The notes: generated from the sequence alone by a model not told the origin. DNA of 64,000 bases from DASQZK01 sp963763215 (GCA_963763215.1 CAVXNX010000010.1:310001-374000), one strand, 5' to 3'; shown: positions 9,924 through 19,608, numbered from the stretch's first letter. Numbers and translations: made by a program.

Positions 9924-10551
9924 ATGGATAAGAAGAACACCTTCAACTGGCTCGAAGTTGCATCGAAGCTGCAGGCAATTGCACAAGCCGGGCTGGAATA
10001 CGGCCATTCCGCCTTCGACCGGGAGCGATACGAACAGCTCCGGCGGATCAGCATGGATATACTGGCTCACCATACCGGCTACGAACAGGAGATCATCAGG
10101 GATCTCTTTGCCAGCGACACGGGTTATCCAACCCCCAAGGTGGATGTCAGGGCGGCCATCTTTCGTGACGACCGCATCCTGCTGGTGAAGGAACGCCTCG
10201 ACGGGATGTGGTCCATGCCGGGCGGGTGGGCTGATCAGCATCTGACGATCCGCGAAAACCTGGTCAAGGAATCCATCGAAGAGGCCGGTGTGGAGGTCAT
10301 CCCCCGGAAACTGCTGGCCATCTTCGACCGGAAGCTCCATAATTATCCACCGATCGCGCATGGGTGCTATAAGATTTTCGTGGAATGTGATCTGAAGGGC
10401 GGCCGGTTTACTGCAAATACCGAGACCACCGAATCGGGCTTTTTTGGTTTAGGGGAGCTTCCCCCTCTCTCCACCGGCCGGAACACCATTCGCCCAGGTT
10501 GAATATTGCTTTAAGGCCCGCTATCTGCCCAATACCATACCTTTCGATTGA
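9924..10551 (+). CDS. NUDIX hydrolase with N-terminal YjhB-type domain (frameshift near 10487)
   Basis: NUDIX enzymes cleave nucleoside diphosphates linked to another moiety. This protein of about 208 residues has a helical N-terminal region (residues 1-65) like the domain that precedes NUDIX in ADP-ribose pyrophosphatase-like YjhB proteins. The NUDIX fold follows (VDVRAAIFRDDRILLVKERL, then GMWSMPGGWADQHLTIRENL and KESIEEAGV). The NUDIX box is slightly degenerate: Lys replaces the Arg of RE, and Leu stands at the position of the first Glu, while the metal-binding EE pair is kept. Near 10487 one extra base truncates the frame; its removal gives FAQVEYCFKARYLPNTIPFD and a stop at 10551. The start is the ATG at 9924. 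Confidence 0.8.
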
Positions 10552-10698
10552 TTCCCGCTACCGCCGGTGAAGGTGAGGGAATGGATTTATGAAATTTCCG
10601 GATGGGTTTTGCCAACATTTTGCCCCCAAATGGACTTATACACATCATAAGCTTCTCTTTCGGAAATCCGATCACTCCAAACCGGTAATACGATCATT

Positions 10699-12340
10699 AT
10701 GAAAACCCTCAGCACGAAAGTCATCACCGGCCTTGCAGCTACGCTGTCGCTATTTTCCTGCGCGCCTGCACCCCGCGAAACAACGCCTCCGAATATCATC
10801 ATCATCCTCGCTGATGATATGGGCTTTTCAGATCTCCATTGCTACGGCTCCGAGATCAATACGCCAAACCTCGACAGCCTGGCCTCCGGCGGAATGCTCT
10901 TCACCCGATTCACCAATGCCGGAAGATGCTGTCCTTCCCGGGCTTCGATGCTCACCGGGCTTTATCCCCACCAGGCCGGGATGGCTGCCATGGCTGATGT
11001 CCATTATGATACCGATGCCTACCAGGGCTATCTGTCCAACAAGGCCGTAACCCTCGCGGAAATGCTGAAACTGAAGGGTTACAATACCTATTTCAGCGGG
11101 AAATGGCACGTGGGCGATAAGGCGCCGCAAATTCCTTCGGAAAGAGGTTTCGACCGGAGTTTCGCGTTTCTCAACGGGGCCACCAGCTACTACAACCTCG
11201 AACCTTACCGGGATTCTTCCTGGCTGGAGATCACCGGTTCCATTGCCCTGAAGATGCTGTACGACGGCAAAGACTACCTGCCCCCGCTGAGGGCTATTAC
11301 TCCACCGATGCTTTCACCGACCATGCCATCGATTTCATCCAATCCGGCCGTGACAACGGCAAACCGTTTTTCCTCTTCCTTGCCTACAATGCGCCCCACT
11401 GGCCGCTTCATGCCCCCGATGAGAACATTGCAAAGTACGAAGGCGTATACGATTCCGGATGGGACCGCATCCGGGAACAACGCTTCCGGCAGCAGAAAAA
11501 ACTGGGGATCATCCCAACCTCTGCCGTCCTGGCCGGAAGGCTCTCAGGTGTCACCCCCTGGGATTCCCTCACACAGAAAAAGAAAGCCCTCTACAGCCGG
11601 AAGATGACAGTCTATGCTGCCATGATCGACCGCATGGATATGGATATCGGCAGGCTGATCCGCAGACTGAAGGAATCGGGACAATACGACAACACCATGA
11701 TCATTTTTCTCAGTGATAACGGGGGTGACAGGTCCGATGAGATCCCCTTTACCTCCCATCTCGACAAATCGGGTCCGGTCGGCAGTCCGCAGTCATTCAC
11801 CGGTTATGGGCCGGGATGGGCCGGCGTTTCGAACACGCCCTTTCGTGAACGAAAGGCGACGATGTTTTTCGGCGGAACGGCCACGCCCTTTATCGTTCGT
11901 TATCCCGCCATGATCAGGGCAGGATCCTGTCCGGCTTTCAGGGGAATATCATCGATATCATGCCAACCCTCCTCGAACTGGCAGGTCTTCGCTACCCGGA
12001 TGAATACAACGGGCATGTCCTTCCCCCGCTCCCGGGCGAAAGCCTGTTGCCGGTCTTCCGGGAGGAAAAAACCGTCAGGGAAGGGCCCCTATATTTTGAA
12101 CATTTCGGGGGTCGCGCCCTGATCGACGGGGAATGGAAAATTGTCAGCCTCGCCCGTCAGCCATGGGAACTCCACAATCTCGGTGAAGATCCGACAGAGG
12201 TGAATGACCAGGTGGGGGCATTTCCCGGTATCTTCGACAGGATGACCGGCATGTACCGGCAATGGGCCGACAGCATCGGGGTTATCCCCATCGATGATCT
12301 GAAATCACATCAGTTGCCTCCTCAAAAAAGTGCAAAATGA
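10699..12340 (+). CDS. Arylsulfatase-type sulfatase, lipoprotein (two frameshifts)
   Basis: A second type I sulfatase, about 547 residues when reconstructed. It has a lipoprotein signal ending LSLFSC, the metal motif PNIIIILADDMGFSDLHCYG, and the formylglycine motif C-C-P-S-R-ASMLTG. Further motifs are YNTYFSGKWHVG, FLAYNAPHWPLHAP and the second metal site IIFLSDNGGDR. The C-terminal GEWKIVSLARQPWELHNLGEDP is typical of arylsulfatase A-like enzymes. Breaks near 11285 and 11930 each fit one missing base, unlike most breaks in the window. The catalytic residues are all present, so the enzyme is probably functional in the organism. It heads a pair of sulfatase genes followed by a GntP permease. 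Confidence 0.88.
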
Positions 12341-12401
12341 CGTTCGCAACAGTCGGGGTTTTGTTTAAATTTACCAGCTCCCTGACCAAATTTGTGATCT
12401 C

Positions 12402-14372
12402 ATGAACATAAAATACATCCTCCCCGTCCTGGTCCTCACCTTCCTGTCGTCCTGCTCGGGATTCCATTCTTTTGATGAATCCAAATCCATCCCCTTTGTC
12501 ATCGACAAACCCGGCCAGGTTGATGCCGGCCTCGACCACTGGACAGGTCCGGCCGACTGTTCGGCCAGGGCATACCTGAACAAGACCGCCTACGGACTGC
12601 TGATCACCATCGAAGTGAAGGATGACTCGATCAGGACCGGAAATCCCGAATCGTACATGAACGACGGCGTGGAACTCTATTTCGACCTGCGGCCCCCGCG
12701 ACTCCGCGTCCACAACTACTATGAGAAGGGCGTCTTCCAGGCCGTCATTCTTCCTGAACCCGGTAAAAAGCATGCTGCCCCGGTAACGTGGTATCCGCAG
12801 ACCTACGACAGTGAAGTCCGGTGGGCCACCGCATCGACAGAACTGCGCGACAGCGGCTACGTGGTCCAGGTGAACCTGCCCTTTTCGGGACTCAGCCACA
12901 GCCAGTACTGGCCCCGCGATAAATTTTACATGGATATCGCCATCAATGATGCCGATACCGGCCGGCGGGAGAGCCAGCTCATGTGGGCCGGCAAATCGGA
13001 CGACTGGAGCAGCCCGCATAATTTCGAGACGGTGATGTTCAGGGAGGAAGAACGGAAGAAAAAGAAAAAACCCAATATCCTCTTTATTTTCACCGACCAG
13101 CAAACCCTGAAGGCGATGAGCGCCATGGGAAACCCTTACCTGAGAACCCCGGCCATGGACGGTCTGGCCAGCCAGGGCGTCCGCTTCACCCAGTCGTATT
13201 GCACCTCACCGGTCTGCTCGCCTTCGAGAAGTTCCCTGATCACCAGCCGGATGCCCCATGAAACCGGGGTGATTTACAATGATACGGCGCCCGATTCCTC
13301 CATCATGAATATGGGAGAGATCTTCCGCAAAGCCGGGTATAACACGGTCTGGGCCGGCAAATGGCATCTACCGGAAAGTTATCCCCAAAACACCCGGACT
13401 GAAGTCCGCGGATTCAGGCTTCTCCCGTTCCTCGAGCCGGGAAAAATCTCCGGCCTCGGCGATTACACCGACACCCCCCTTGCCGATGCCGTGGTCAAAT
13501 ATCTGAAGAGCAGCGCGCGGGAACCCTTCCTGCTGGCGGTATCCTTCCACAACCCTCACGACATCTGCGCCTTTGCCGGCAACCCCGGGGCTTTCCCCGC
13601 ACCGCTCAACGTGCAGTCAACGCCTCCCCTTCCTGATAATTTCAGCATTAATCCCGATGAACCCGAATTTATCCGTGACTGCCGTGATAGAACGTATTAT
13701 GGCAATGAACTGAACATGGCCCGGGATTTTTCACCCGAAATGTGGCGGCAGTACCTTTTCCAGTATGACCGGATGACCGAGCGCGTTGACCGGGAAATCG
13801 GCAAGATCATCACTGCCCTGGAGTCCAGGGGGCTGGATCAGAACACCCTCATTATCTTCACCAGCGACCACGGTGACGGCCAGGCGGCGCATCACTGGGC
13901 GGCGAAGCTCTCCTTTTACCAGGAAACCGTCAATGTCCCGCTTATCGTGACCTGGTTCGGGAAAACCCCCGTCGATGTCACCGACCGCGAGCACCTGGTG
14001 ACCGGCCTCGACATCCTGCCCACGATGATGGATTATGCCGGGCTGGAAATTCCCGGAAATCTGGAGGGCCGGAGCCTGAGAACCATTATCGAACATCCCG
14101 ATACAACCTGGCGCCGGTTCGTCGTGTCCGAACTGGCTCCCGACCCCAGGAACCCGTCAAGAACCGGCAGGATGATCACCGACGGCCGGTTCAAATACAA
14201 TGTTTATTCCTATGGCCGGCGCAACGAGCAACTCTTCGATCTGGCAAACGACCCGGGTGAAGAGCGCAATCTGGCCTATGATCCCGTTTACAAAGAGACC
14301 AAAATGAAACTCCGGATTCAGATGGAACGTTCGATGAAACGCACCGGCGATACATTCACCCTTCATCCTTAA
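12402..14372 (+). CDS. Sulfatase with N-terminal CBM9-like domain, lipoprotein
   Basis: This intact 656-residue protein has a lipoprotein signal (MNIKYILPVLVLTFLSSC). Residues about 25-210 form a CBM9/DOMON-like beta sandwich (LLITIEVKDDSIRTGNPES, DGVELYFDLRPPR, GYVVQVNLPFSGL, FYMDIAINDAD). After a lysine-rich linker (EEERKKKKKPNILF) comes a type I sulfatase with ILFIFTDQQTL, the formylglycine motif C-S-P-S-R-SSLITS, YNTVWAGKWHLP, SFHNPHD and IIFTSDHGDG. The added domain may tether the catalytic part to a polysaccharide; this is inferred from the family. It follows the second sulfatase by 61 bp and precedes the GntP gene by 8 bp, suggesting one transcript. Confidence 0.9.
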   Translation: MNIKYILPVLVLTFLSSCSGFHSFDESKSIPFVIDKPGQVDAGLDHWTGPADCSARAYLNKTAYGLLITIEVKDDSIRTGNPESYMNDGVELYFDLRPPRLRVHNYYEKGVFQAVILPEPGKKHAAPVTWYPQTYDSEVRWATASTELRDSGYVVQVNLPFSGLSHSQYWPRDKFYMDIAINDADTGRRESQLMWAGKSDDWSSPHNFETVMFREEERKKKKKPNILFIFTDQQTLKAMSAMGNPYLRTPAMDGLASQGVRFTQSYCTSPVCSPSRSSLITSRMPHETGVIYNDTAPDSSIMNMGEIFRKAGYNTVWAGKWHLPESYPQNTRTEVRGFRLLPFLEPGKISGLGDYTDTPLADAVVKYLKSSAREPFLLAVSFHNPHDICAFAGNPGAFPAPLNVQSTPPLPDNFSINPDEPEFIRDCRDRTYYGNELNMARDFSPEMWRQYLFQYDRMTERVDREIGKIITALESRGLDQNTLIIFTSDHGDGQAAHHWAAKLSFYQETVNVPLIVTWFGKTPVDVTDREHLVTGLDILPTMMDYAGLEIPGNLEGRSLRTIIEHPDTTWRRFVVSELAPDPRNPSRTGRMITDGRFKYNVYSYGRRNEQLFDLANDPGEERNLAYDPVYKETKMKLRIQMERSMKRTGDTFTLHP

Positions 14373-14380
14373 AAGTTCAG

Positions 14381-15731
14381 ATGATGACCATACCCCATCC
14401 CCTCCTGACCCTTCTGTTTTTCTTCCTCTCCGTTGTCCTTATCGTTGTGGCCACGGCACGCTTCAAGGTCCATCCGTTCATCGCCCTGCTGGCGGCGGCT
14501 TACCTGATCGCCATCGGAGGGGGGATTCCCGCGGCAGGAGCGGCAGCGGTGATCGGGGAAGGATTTGGGAAGATCATGGGACAGATCGGTCTTGTCATCG
14601 TCTTCGGAACCATGATCGGCGTCTTCCTTGAACGTTCGGGAGCGGCACTTCGCATTGCCGAACTGATCCTGAAGACATTCGGAAAACGCAATCCGGCTCT
14701 GGCGATGACCCTGATCGGGTATTTCATCTCCATCCCGGTTTTCTGCGATTCAGCCTACATCATCCTCGCCTCACTCCGCGATTCGGTCAGTTACCGGACC
14801 AAAGCATCCCCGGTCACCCTGAGCATCGCCCTGGCTACCGGTCTTTATGCCACCCACACCCTGGTCCCCCCCACCCCGGGGCCCATTGCTGCAGCCGGAA
14901 ACCTTGGCCTGGAAAACAGCCTGGGCCTGGTCATCCTCGCCGGGCTCGTCATTGCCGTCTTTTCTGCACTGGCCGGGTACCTCTGGGCCACGATTGCAGG
15001 CAGAAACGCCGGCGACCGGACCACAGCTGCCTCACCGTTCAACCTGGAAGAAACCCAAAAGATGCCGCCCGCCCTGCCGTCTGTTCTCCCGGTTCTGATC
15101 CCGGTGGCGCTGATTGCCGCCGGGTCGGTGATTCGCCTCCTCTTCCCCCATAACGAGGGCATCGCGGTCAATGCGTTTTTGTTTCTCGGCAGCCCCCTCA
15201 CGGCGCTCTTCGCCGGGTTTATCGCCGCCCTGTTCCTGATCCCTGCCGGCGAAGGGAAAAAAGCGGCAGAATGGATCGGCGAAGGGATCAAATCATCCGC
15301 TTCCATCCTCATCATCACCGGTGCCGGCGGCGCTTTTGGCTATGTGCTCTCCCGGACGGGGATCGGCACCTGGATCGGGAACCAGCTCTCCGGCTATTCG
15401 CTCGGGTATATTCCTGCCCTTTGTTATGGCGGCCCTCATCAAGACCGCCCAGGGATCCTCAACGGTGGCCCTGGTCACCGTCTCGGCACTCGTCGCGCCC
15501 ATGATGGCCTCCCTGGGTCTCGATTCCACCTGGGGCAGGGTCCTGGCGGTCATGGCTACCGGAGCCGGAGCGATGACCGTTTCCCATGCCAATGACAGCT
15601 TTTTCTGGGTGGTGACCCAGTTCAGCGGCATGGACCTGAAAAGCGGGTACCGGTACCTCACCACGGCAACCCTCATCATGGGTATTGTGACCATCGCCGC
15701 CGTGTTCATCGCTTCCCTCATCCTCCTTTAA
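14381..15731 (+). CDS. GntP-family gluconate/sugar-acid permease (frameshift near 15405)
   Basis: This is an integral inner-membrane transporter of the GntP family (Ion Transporter superfamily), which takes up gluconate, glycerate or related hydroxy acids. The reconstructed length is about 449 residues with many hydrophobic segments. Family motifs include GKIMGQIGLVIVFGTMIGVF, TLVPPTPGPIAAAGNLG, and after the break FVMAALIKTAQGSSTVALVT and SHANDSFFWVVTQFS. One extra base near 15405 splits the frame. It directly follows the CBM9-sulfatase gene (8-bp gap) and so probably imports a product of the sulfatase/glycosidase set, perhaps an uronic or aldonic acid. Confidence 0.87.
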
Positions 15732-15874
15732 CGCCCCGGGACATTAAAAAAGACCATTCTCCGGCATTCTGCGAGAATTTCAGACGGAGGGCGCTGAAAA
15801 ATCATCTTTTTACCGTACTTCTGGCCGATAAATTATTATTTTAGCAGCCATACAATGATCATAAAATCATAACA

Positions 15875-16552
15875 ATGAACGAACTTTTCAACCGTATCGC
15901 ACACTGTGTGGAGTTTGGAAAAATCAACAGGAAGTCACCATACCCGCCCGATATGCGTGATCAGGACGGGGCGGATGAACTGACCCGGCAAGCCCTCGAT
16001 GAAGGCTGCACTGCTTCAGAGGTGCTGTCGCAGGCGCTCATTCCCGCAATGGAACGCGTCGGCATTAAATTCCGTGAAAATAAAATCTTCGTGCCCCAGG
16101 TCCTGATGTCGGCAAAATCCATGGACGCCGCCATGCAGCACCTCAAGCCCTTTTTCTCCTCGGGGGAAGTGAAGAAGAAGGGAACACTCATCGTCGGCAC
16201 CGTCGCCGGTGACCTTCACGATATCGGGAAAAACCTCCTGGCCATGATGGTAGAAGGGAACGGCTGGGAAGTCGTGAACCTGGGCACCGATGTCAAGGCT
16301 GAACAGTTCGTGGCCGCCCTCCGTGAACATCCCGGGGCCGTGGTCGGACTTTCGGCCCTGCTGACAACGACCATGGTCAATATGGAACATATCGTCAAAG
16401 AGGTGAGAGCAAACGCGCCCGACTCGATCGTGATCATTGGCGGTGCACCTGTGAACGATGATTTCAGAAAAAAAATCGGCGCCGACTTTTATTCACCACA
16501 TCCCCAGGGCGCCATCGAATATCTCAACAAACACGTTGCTCATGAAGGGTAA
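15875..16552 (+). CDS. Corrinoid (B12-binding) methyltransferase subunit
   Basis: This 225-residue protein is like MtaC/MtbC/MttC corrinoid proteins. Residues about 1-95 form the helical cap domain, and the rest the Rossmann-like B12-binding domain. The cobalt-ligand motif D-x-H-x-x-G is present as GDLHDIGKNLLAMMVEGNGW, followed by VVNLGTDVKAEQFV and VGLSALLTTTM, and IVIIGGAPVNDDF near the end. It carries the methyl group between a substrate methyltransferase and an acceptor enzyme. Its stop overlaps the start of the next gene by 11 bp, so the two are translationally coupled. No B12 riboswitch is evident in the 143 bp upstream. Confidence 0.92.
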   Translation: MNELFNRIAHCVEFGKINRKSPYPPDMRDQDGADELTRQALDEGCTASEVLSQALIPAMERVGIKFRENKIFVPQVLMSAKSMDAAMQHLKPFFSSGEVKKKGTLIVGTVAGDLHDIGKNLLAMMVEGNGWEVVNLGTDVKAEQFVAALREHPGAVVGLSALLTTTMVNMEHIVKEVRANAPDSIVIIGGAPVNDDFRKKIGADFYSPHPQGAIEYLNKHVAHEG

Positions 16553-17904
16553 AGAGCTGATCGGAAAAAGCTTCCGGTGTGAAGAAGTGGAACGCATCCC
16601 CTGGGTGCCGTTCGTGGGCGTTCATGGCGCCAGGCTTACCGGGAATACGGCCACCGAATATCTCAGGTCGGAGGATCTGATCGTGGAAGGAACGACCCGG
16701 GCCGCAGAATTATACCTTGCTGATGGGATCCCTGTCCTGTTTGATCTCCAGCTCGAGGCTGAAGCCCTGGGATGCCGGCTTGCCTGGGCGGATGAAAACC
16801 CTCCCGCCGTCATCTCGCATCCCCTCGCTGAAGGGATGCAGATCTCTGATCTTCCCCGTTACACCCCCGGACTGGGGCGTCTGCCGCTGGTTGCCTCAGC
16901 CACCGCCAGGCTGCGGAAAGCCCTTCCGGATACCGCGCTTTATGGCCTGGTCACCGGTCCCTTTACCCTGGCTCTCCACCTGATGGGAACCGATATCTTC
17001 CTGAAAATGATGATGGAACCGGAAACCATCTCCGGCCTGATGGAATATACCACCGGCATTGCCCGCAAAACCGCACAGATCTATATCGACAATGGCTGTG
17101 ACGTCATTGCCATGGTCGACCCGATGACCAGCCAGATCGATCCCGGGTCGTTTGAACAGTTCGTTTCACCGTACGCGCGGGAGATCTTCCGTTCCATCAG
17201 GGATCAGGACCGGCTGAGCTCCTTTTTCGTTTGCGGACAGGCGCGCCAGAATATCCGGGTCATGTGCGAATGCGGACCCGACAATATCTCCATCGATGAA
17301 AATATCCCTCTCGGTGAGGTCAGGGATATCGCCCTGCCAATGCATATCAGTTTTGGCGGCAACCTCAGGCTGACCTCCGTGCTGCTTCTCGGCGACGACG
17401 ACGATTGCCGGCAGGATGCCCTTCAATGCATGGACACAGGCGGGCATCAGGGATTCATCCTGGCTCCCGGCTGCGATCTTCCCATGGATACACCGTCAGA
17501 AAACCTCCTGGCCGTGGCCACCCTGAACCAGGATCCCTATCTCCAGGATGTGGAGCGGGCACGGCAGGGCAGCGGCGACAAGATCTCCGTGCTCGATCTC
17601 GGCGATCACTGGAAAACCGACAAGGTGACCATCGATGTCATCACCCTCGACTCCTCGTCGTGTGCTCCCTGCCAGTACATGGTGGAAGCCATGAAAAAAG
17701 CCTCTGAACGCTTCGCCACACGTGGTGGTCAATGAATACCGGATCAAAAACATGGAGGGTCTTCAGATGATGAAAACCCTCGGCGTCAACGCCATACCCA
17801 CTGCCTGCATCGAAGGAACCCCGGAATTTGTTTCCCGGATCCCTTCGATTGATCATATCCAGGAGCGTATCAACATTTACCTGGCCAAAAAAGACCTGGC
17901 CTGA
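16542..17904 (+). CDS. UroD-family methyltransferase fused to a thioredoxin-like domain (frameshift near 17715)
   Basis: Residues about 1-360 are a uroporphyrinogen decarboxylase-fold protein of the MtaA/CmuA methyltransferase type (ERIPWVPFVGVHGARLTG; YGLVTGPFTLALHLMGTD; DVIAMVDPMTSQIDPGSF; GHQGFILAPGCDLPMDTP). The final Cys is a zinc ligand in MtaA-like enzymes, but the usual H-x-C is F-V-C here (SSFFVCGQA). Residues about 378-453 form a thioredoxin-like domain with a CAPC redox motif (TLDSSSCAPCQYMVEAMKKA) and, after the frame break, the cis-Pro loop GVNAIPTACIEG. Removing one base near 17715 joins the halves as FAHVVVNEYR. The fusion, between a corrinoid protein and a CobW GTPase, suggests redox coupling or a thiol methyl acceptor. 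Substrate and direction of transfer are unknown. Confidence 0.85.
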
Positions 17905-17913
17905 CCAACGATT

Positions 17914-18843
17914 ATGGAAACCACGCCCCTCATTCTGGTCCTGGGATTTTTGGGAAGCGGTAAAACGTCGTTTATCAGGCATCTTGTACACTCCGGGCTG
18001 AAGGACCGCCATCCCGCCGTCATCCAGAACGAGTTCGCCGCTGCGGGAATTGATGCCGAAATCCTCCGGAACGAAAACACCTCTCTCCGTATCCTGGAAA
18101 TCAACGGCGGTTCCGTATTCTGTGCCTGCCGGATGGATCAGTTCATTCCCGCCCTCTCGGCATTTATGACCACGTACCGGCCGGGGATCCTCCTCCTCGA
18201 AGCCTCAGGGATGTCCGACCCCCTGAGCCTCGTTGAGATCCTCACCGCTCCCGCGCTCAAAGAAAAAATCTTCTACTCGGGTACGGTCTGTCTCACCGAC
18301 AGCCGCCACTTCATGGCCCTTCAAAAAATGAACGGACGGGTCAGCGAACAGGTCAGGATCTCAGACATCGTCCTGCTGAATAAAACCGACCTCGCCACCT
18401 CCGACCAGATCCGCTCATCCGAGCAAAAAATCAGGGAGATCAACCCCTTCTGCCGGATCATTCCTTCCGCCTTCGGACAGGTTGACCTCAACGGAGAGGA
18501 GTTCAGGAGCATAAACAATTACTATCTCATGCACCGCCAGAAAGCCTCCGGCAGTTCCGGGCTTACAACAGGCGTCATCCGTTCCTCCCTCGCCATCAGC
18601 CGGGAAGGACTCGACCGGTTTCTCAGCCAGTTCCTGCCTGCTACCCTGAGGATGAAAGGCTTCGTTAACCTCGACAACGGCGAAACCGTGATGGTGCAGG
18701 CTACCGGTGAAGAAAAACAGATCTCACCGTATCATCCCTATTCCGGCCCCACGCAGCTGATTGCCATCGGGGAAAACCTCGATGCCCGCGCTTTCAGCAA
18801 AGCCTTCAGGGAAGCCTGTAAACCGCCGCTTGAAGAACGATGA
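17914..18843 (+). CDS. CobW/COG0523-type GTPase in corrinoid operon
   Basis: This 309-residue G3E-family P-loop GTPase has the G1 motif LGFLGSGKTSFIRHLV, the N-E-F switch (VIQNEFAAAGID), the segment INGGSVFCACRMDQF, a Walker B-like ILLLEASGMSDP and the NKTD base motif (IVLLNKTDLA). The usual metal-binding CxCC of COG0523 proteins is reduced to C-A-C. The C-terminal domain (residues about 225-309) matches the CobW C-terminal fold. Family members insert metals or assist B12 enzymes. Its position between the UroD-thioredoxin gene and the MetH activation-domain gene suggests a role in assembly, repair or activation of the corrinoid protein. Confidence 0.87.
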   Translation: METTPLILVLGFLGSGKTSFIRHLVHSGLKDRHPAVIQNEFAAAGIDAEILRNENTSLRILEINGGSVFCACRMDQFIPALSAFMTTYRPGILLLEASGMSDPLSLVEILTAPALKEKIFYSGTVCLTDSRHFMALQKMNGRVSEQVRISDIVLLNKTDLATSDQIRSSEQKIREINPFCRIIPSAFGQVDLNGEEFRSINNYYLMHRQKASGSSGLTTGVIRSSLAISREGLDRFLSQFLPATLRMKGFVNLDNGETVMVQATGEEKQISPYHPYSGPTQLIAIGENLDARAFSKAFREACKPPLEER

Positions 18844-18865
18844 TCATGACCGATAAACACATACG

Positions 18866-19585
18866 ATGAATTTTACGCGCAAAACATACCGTTTCGACTT
18901 CGAGGATCTGAATTTTGACACCGGGCTGATCGAAATCCTGATGGGTTCGAACCCCGGCGAAACCGACCCCACATTTCTCAATATCGTCGAAGAAGTCGAC
19001 CGGCAGATCGGGGAAGTCTGTGACATCAGGGCCGAAGTCCGCCTGTTCAGCGACATTGAACTTTCCGGCGATGGCGTCACCCTCAACATCGGGCCGGCGG
19101 AGTTCAAACCGGGAAAGATCGTCTGCCGGCAGCTGCGGCGATCGGAATTCGTGGCCATCAGCCTTTGCACGGCCGGTAAGGATATCAGCTCCTGGATGAA
19201 GGAGGAAAACTTCAACGGCGACTTCCTCAAGGCCTACATCATCGATCTGTTCGGATCGGAAATCGTCGAAGCGGCGCTTGATCTCGTCCAGGCCGACTTT
19301 GAAAAGGAGATGGCGGGGGAAGGGAGGAAAATCACCAACCGTTACAGCCCCGGTTATTGCGGGTGGAACACCGCCGAACAGCATACGCTTTTCAGCATCT
19401 TCCCCGGGAATTATCCGGGAATTACCCTGTCCGAGACGGCCCTGATGCATCCGGTCAAATCGGTGAGCTGCATATCCGGGGTAGGCAAAGACGTTCATTT
19501 CAATCCCTATACGTGTGGGATGTGCGAATTTGAAAACTGCATTTACCGTCAGCGAAAAACGCACGGAAAGCAGAAGGCCGGATAA
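18866..19585 (+). CDS. MetH activation-domain protein with C-terminal cysteine cluster
   Basis: This 239-residue protein matches the vitamin B12-dependent methionine synthase activation domain (RYSPGYCGWNTAEQHTLFSI; LSETALMHPVKSVSCISGVG), the part of MetH that positions AdoMet for reductive remethylation of inactive cob(II)alamin. There is no methionine synthase catalytic part. The C-terminus carries a cysteine cluster (YTCGMCEFENCIYRQRK) that could bind a metal or an Fe-S cluster; this is inference. It ends the four-gene corrinoid operon (23 bp after the GTPase gene) and is a plausible reactivase, taking the place that RamA-like proteins hold in other methyltransferase systems. Confidence 0.88.
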   Translation: MNFTRKTYRFDFEDLNFDTGLIEILMGSNPGETDPTFLNIVEEVDRQIGEVCDIRAEVRLFSDIELSGDGVTLNIGPAEFKPGKIVCRQLRRSEFVAISLCTAGKDISSWMKEENFNGDFLKAYIIDLFGSEIVEAALDLVQADFEKEMAGEGRKITNRYSPGYCGWNTAEQHTLFSIFPGNYPGITLSETALMHPVKSVSCISGVGKDVHFNPYTCGMCEFENCIYRQRKTHGKQKAG

Positions 19586-19608
19586 GGACGCGGCCTCCGC
19601 TCAGTGAC

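Noticed and set aside
15732..15874. Cobalamin riboswitch ahead of the corrinoid operon
   Set aside because: I could not find a B12 box or a plausible fold in the 143 bp available, although a covariance-model search was not possible.
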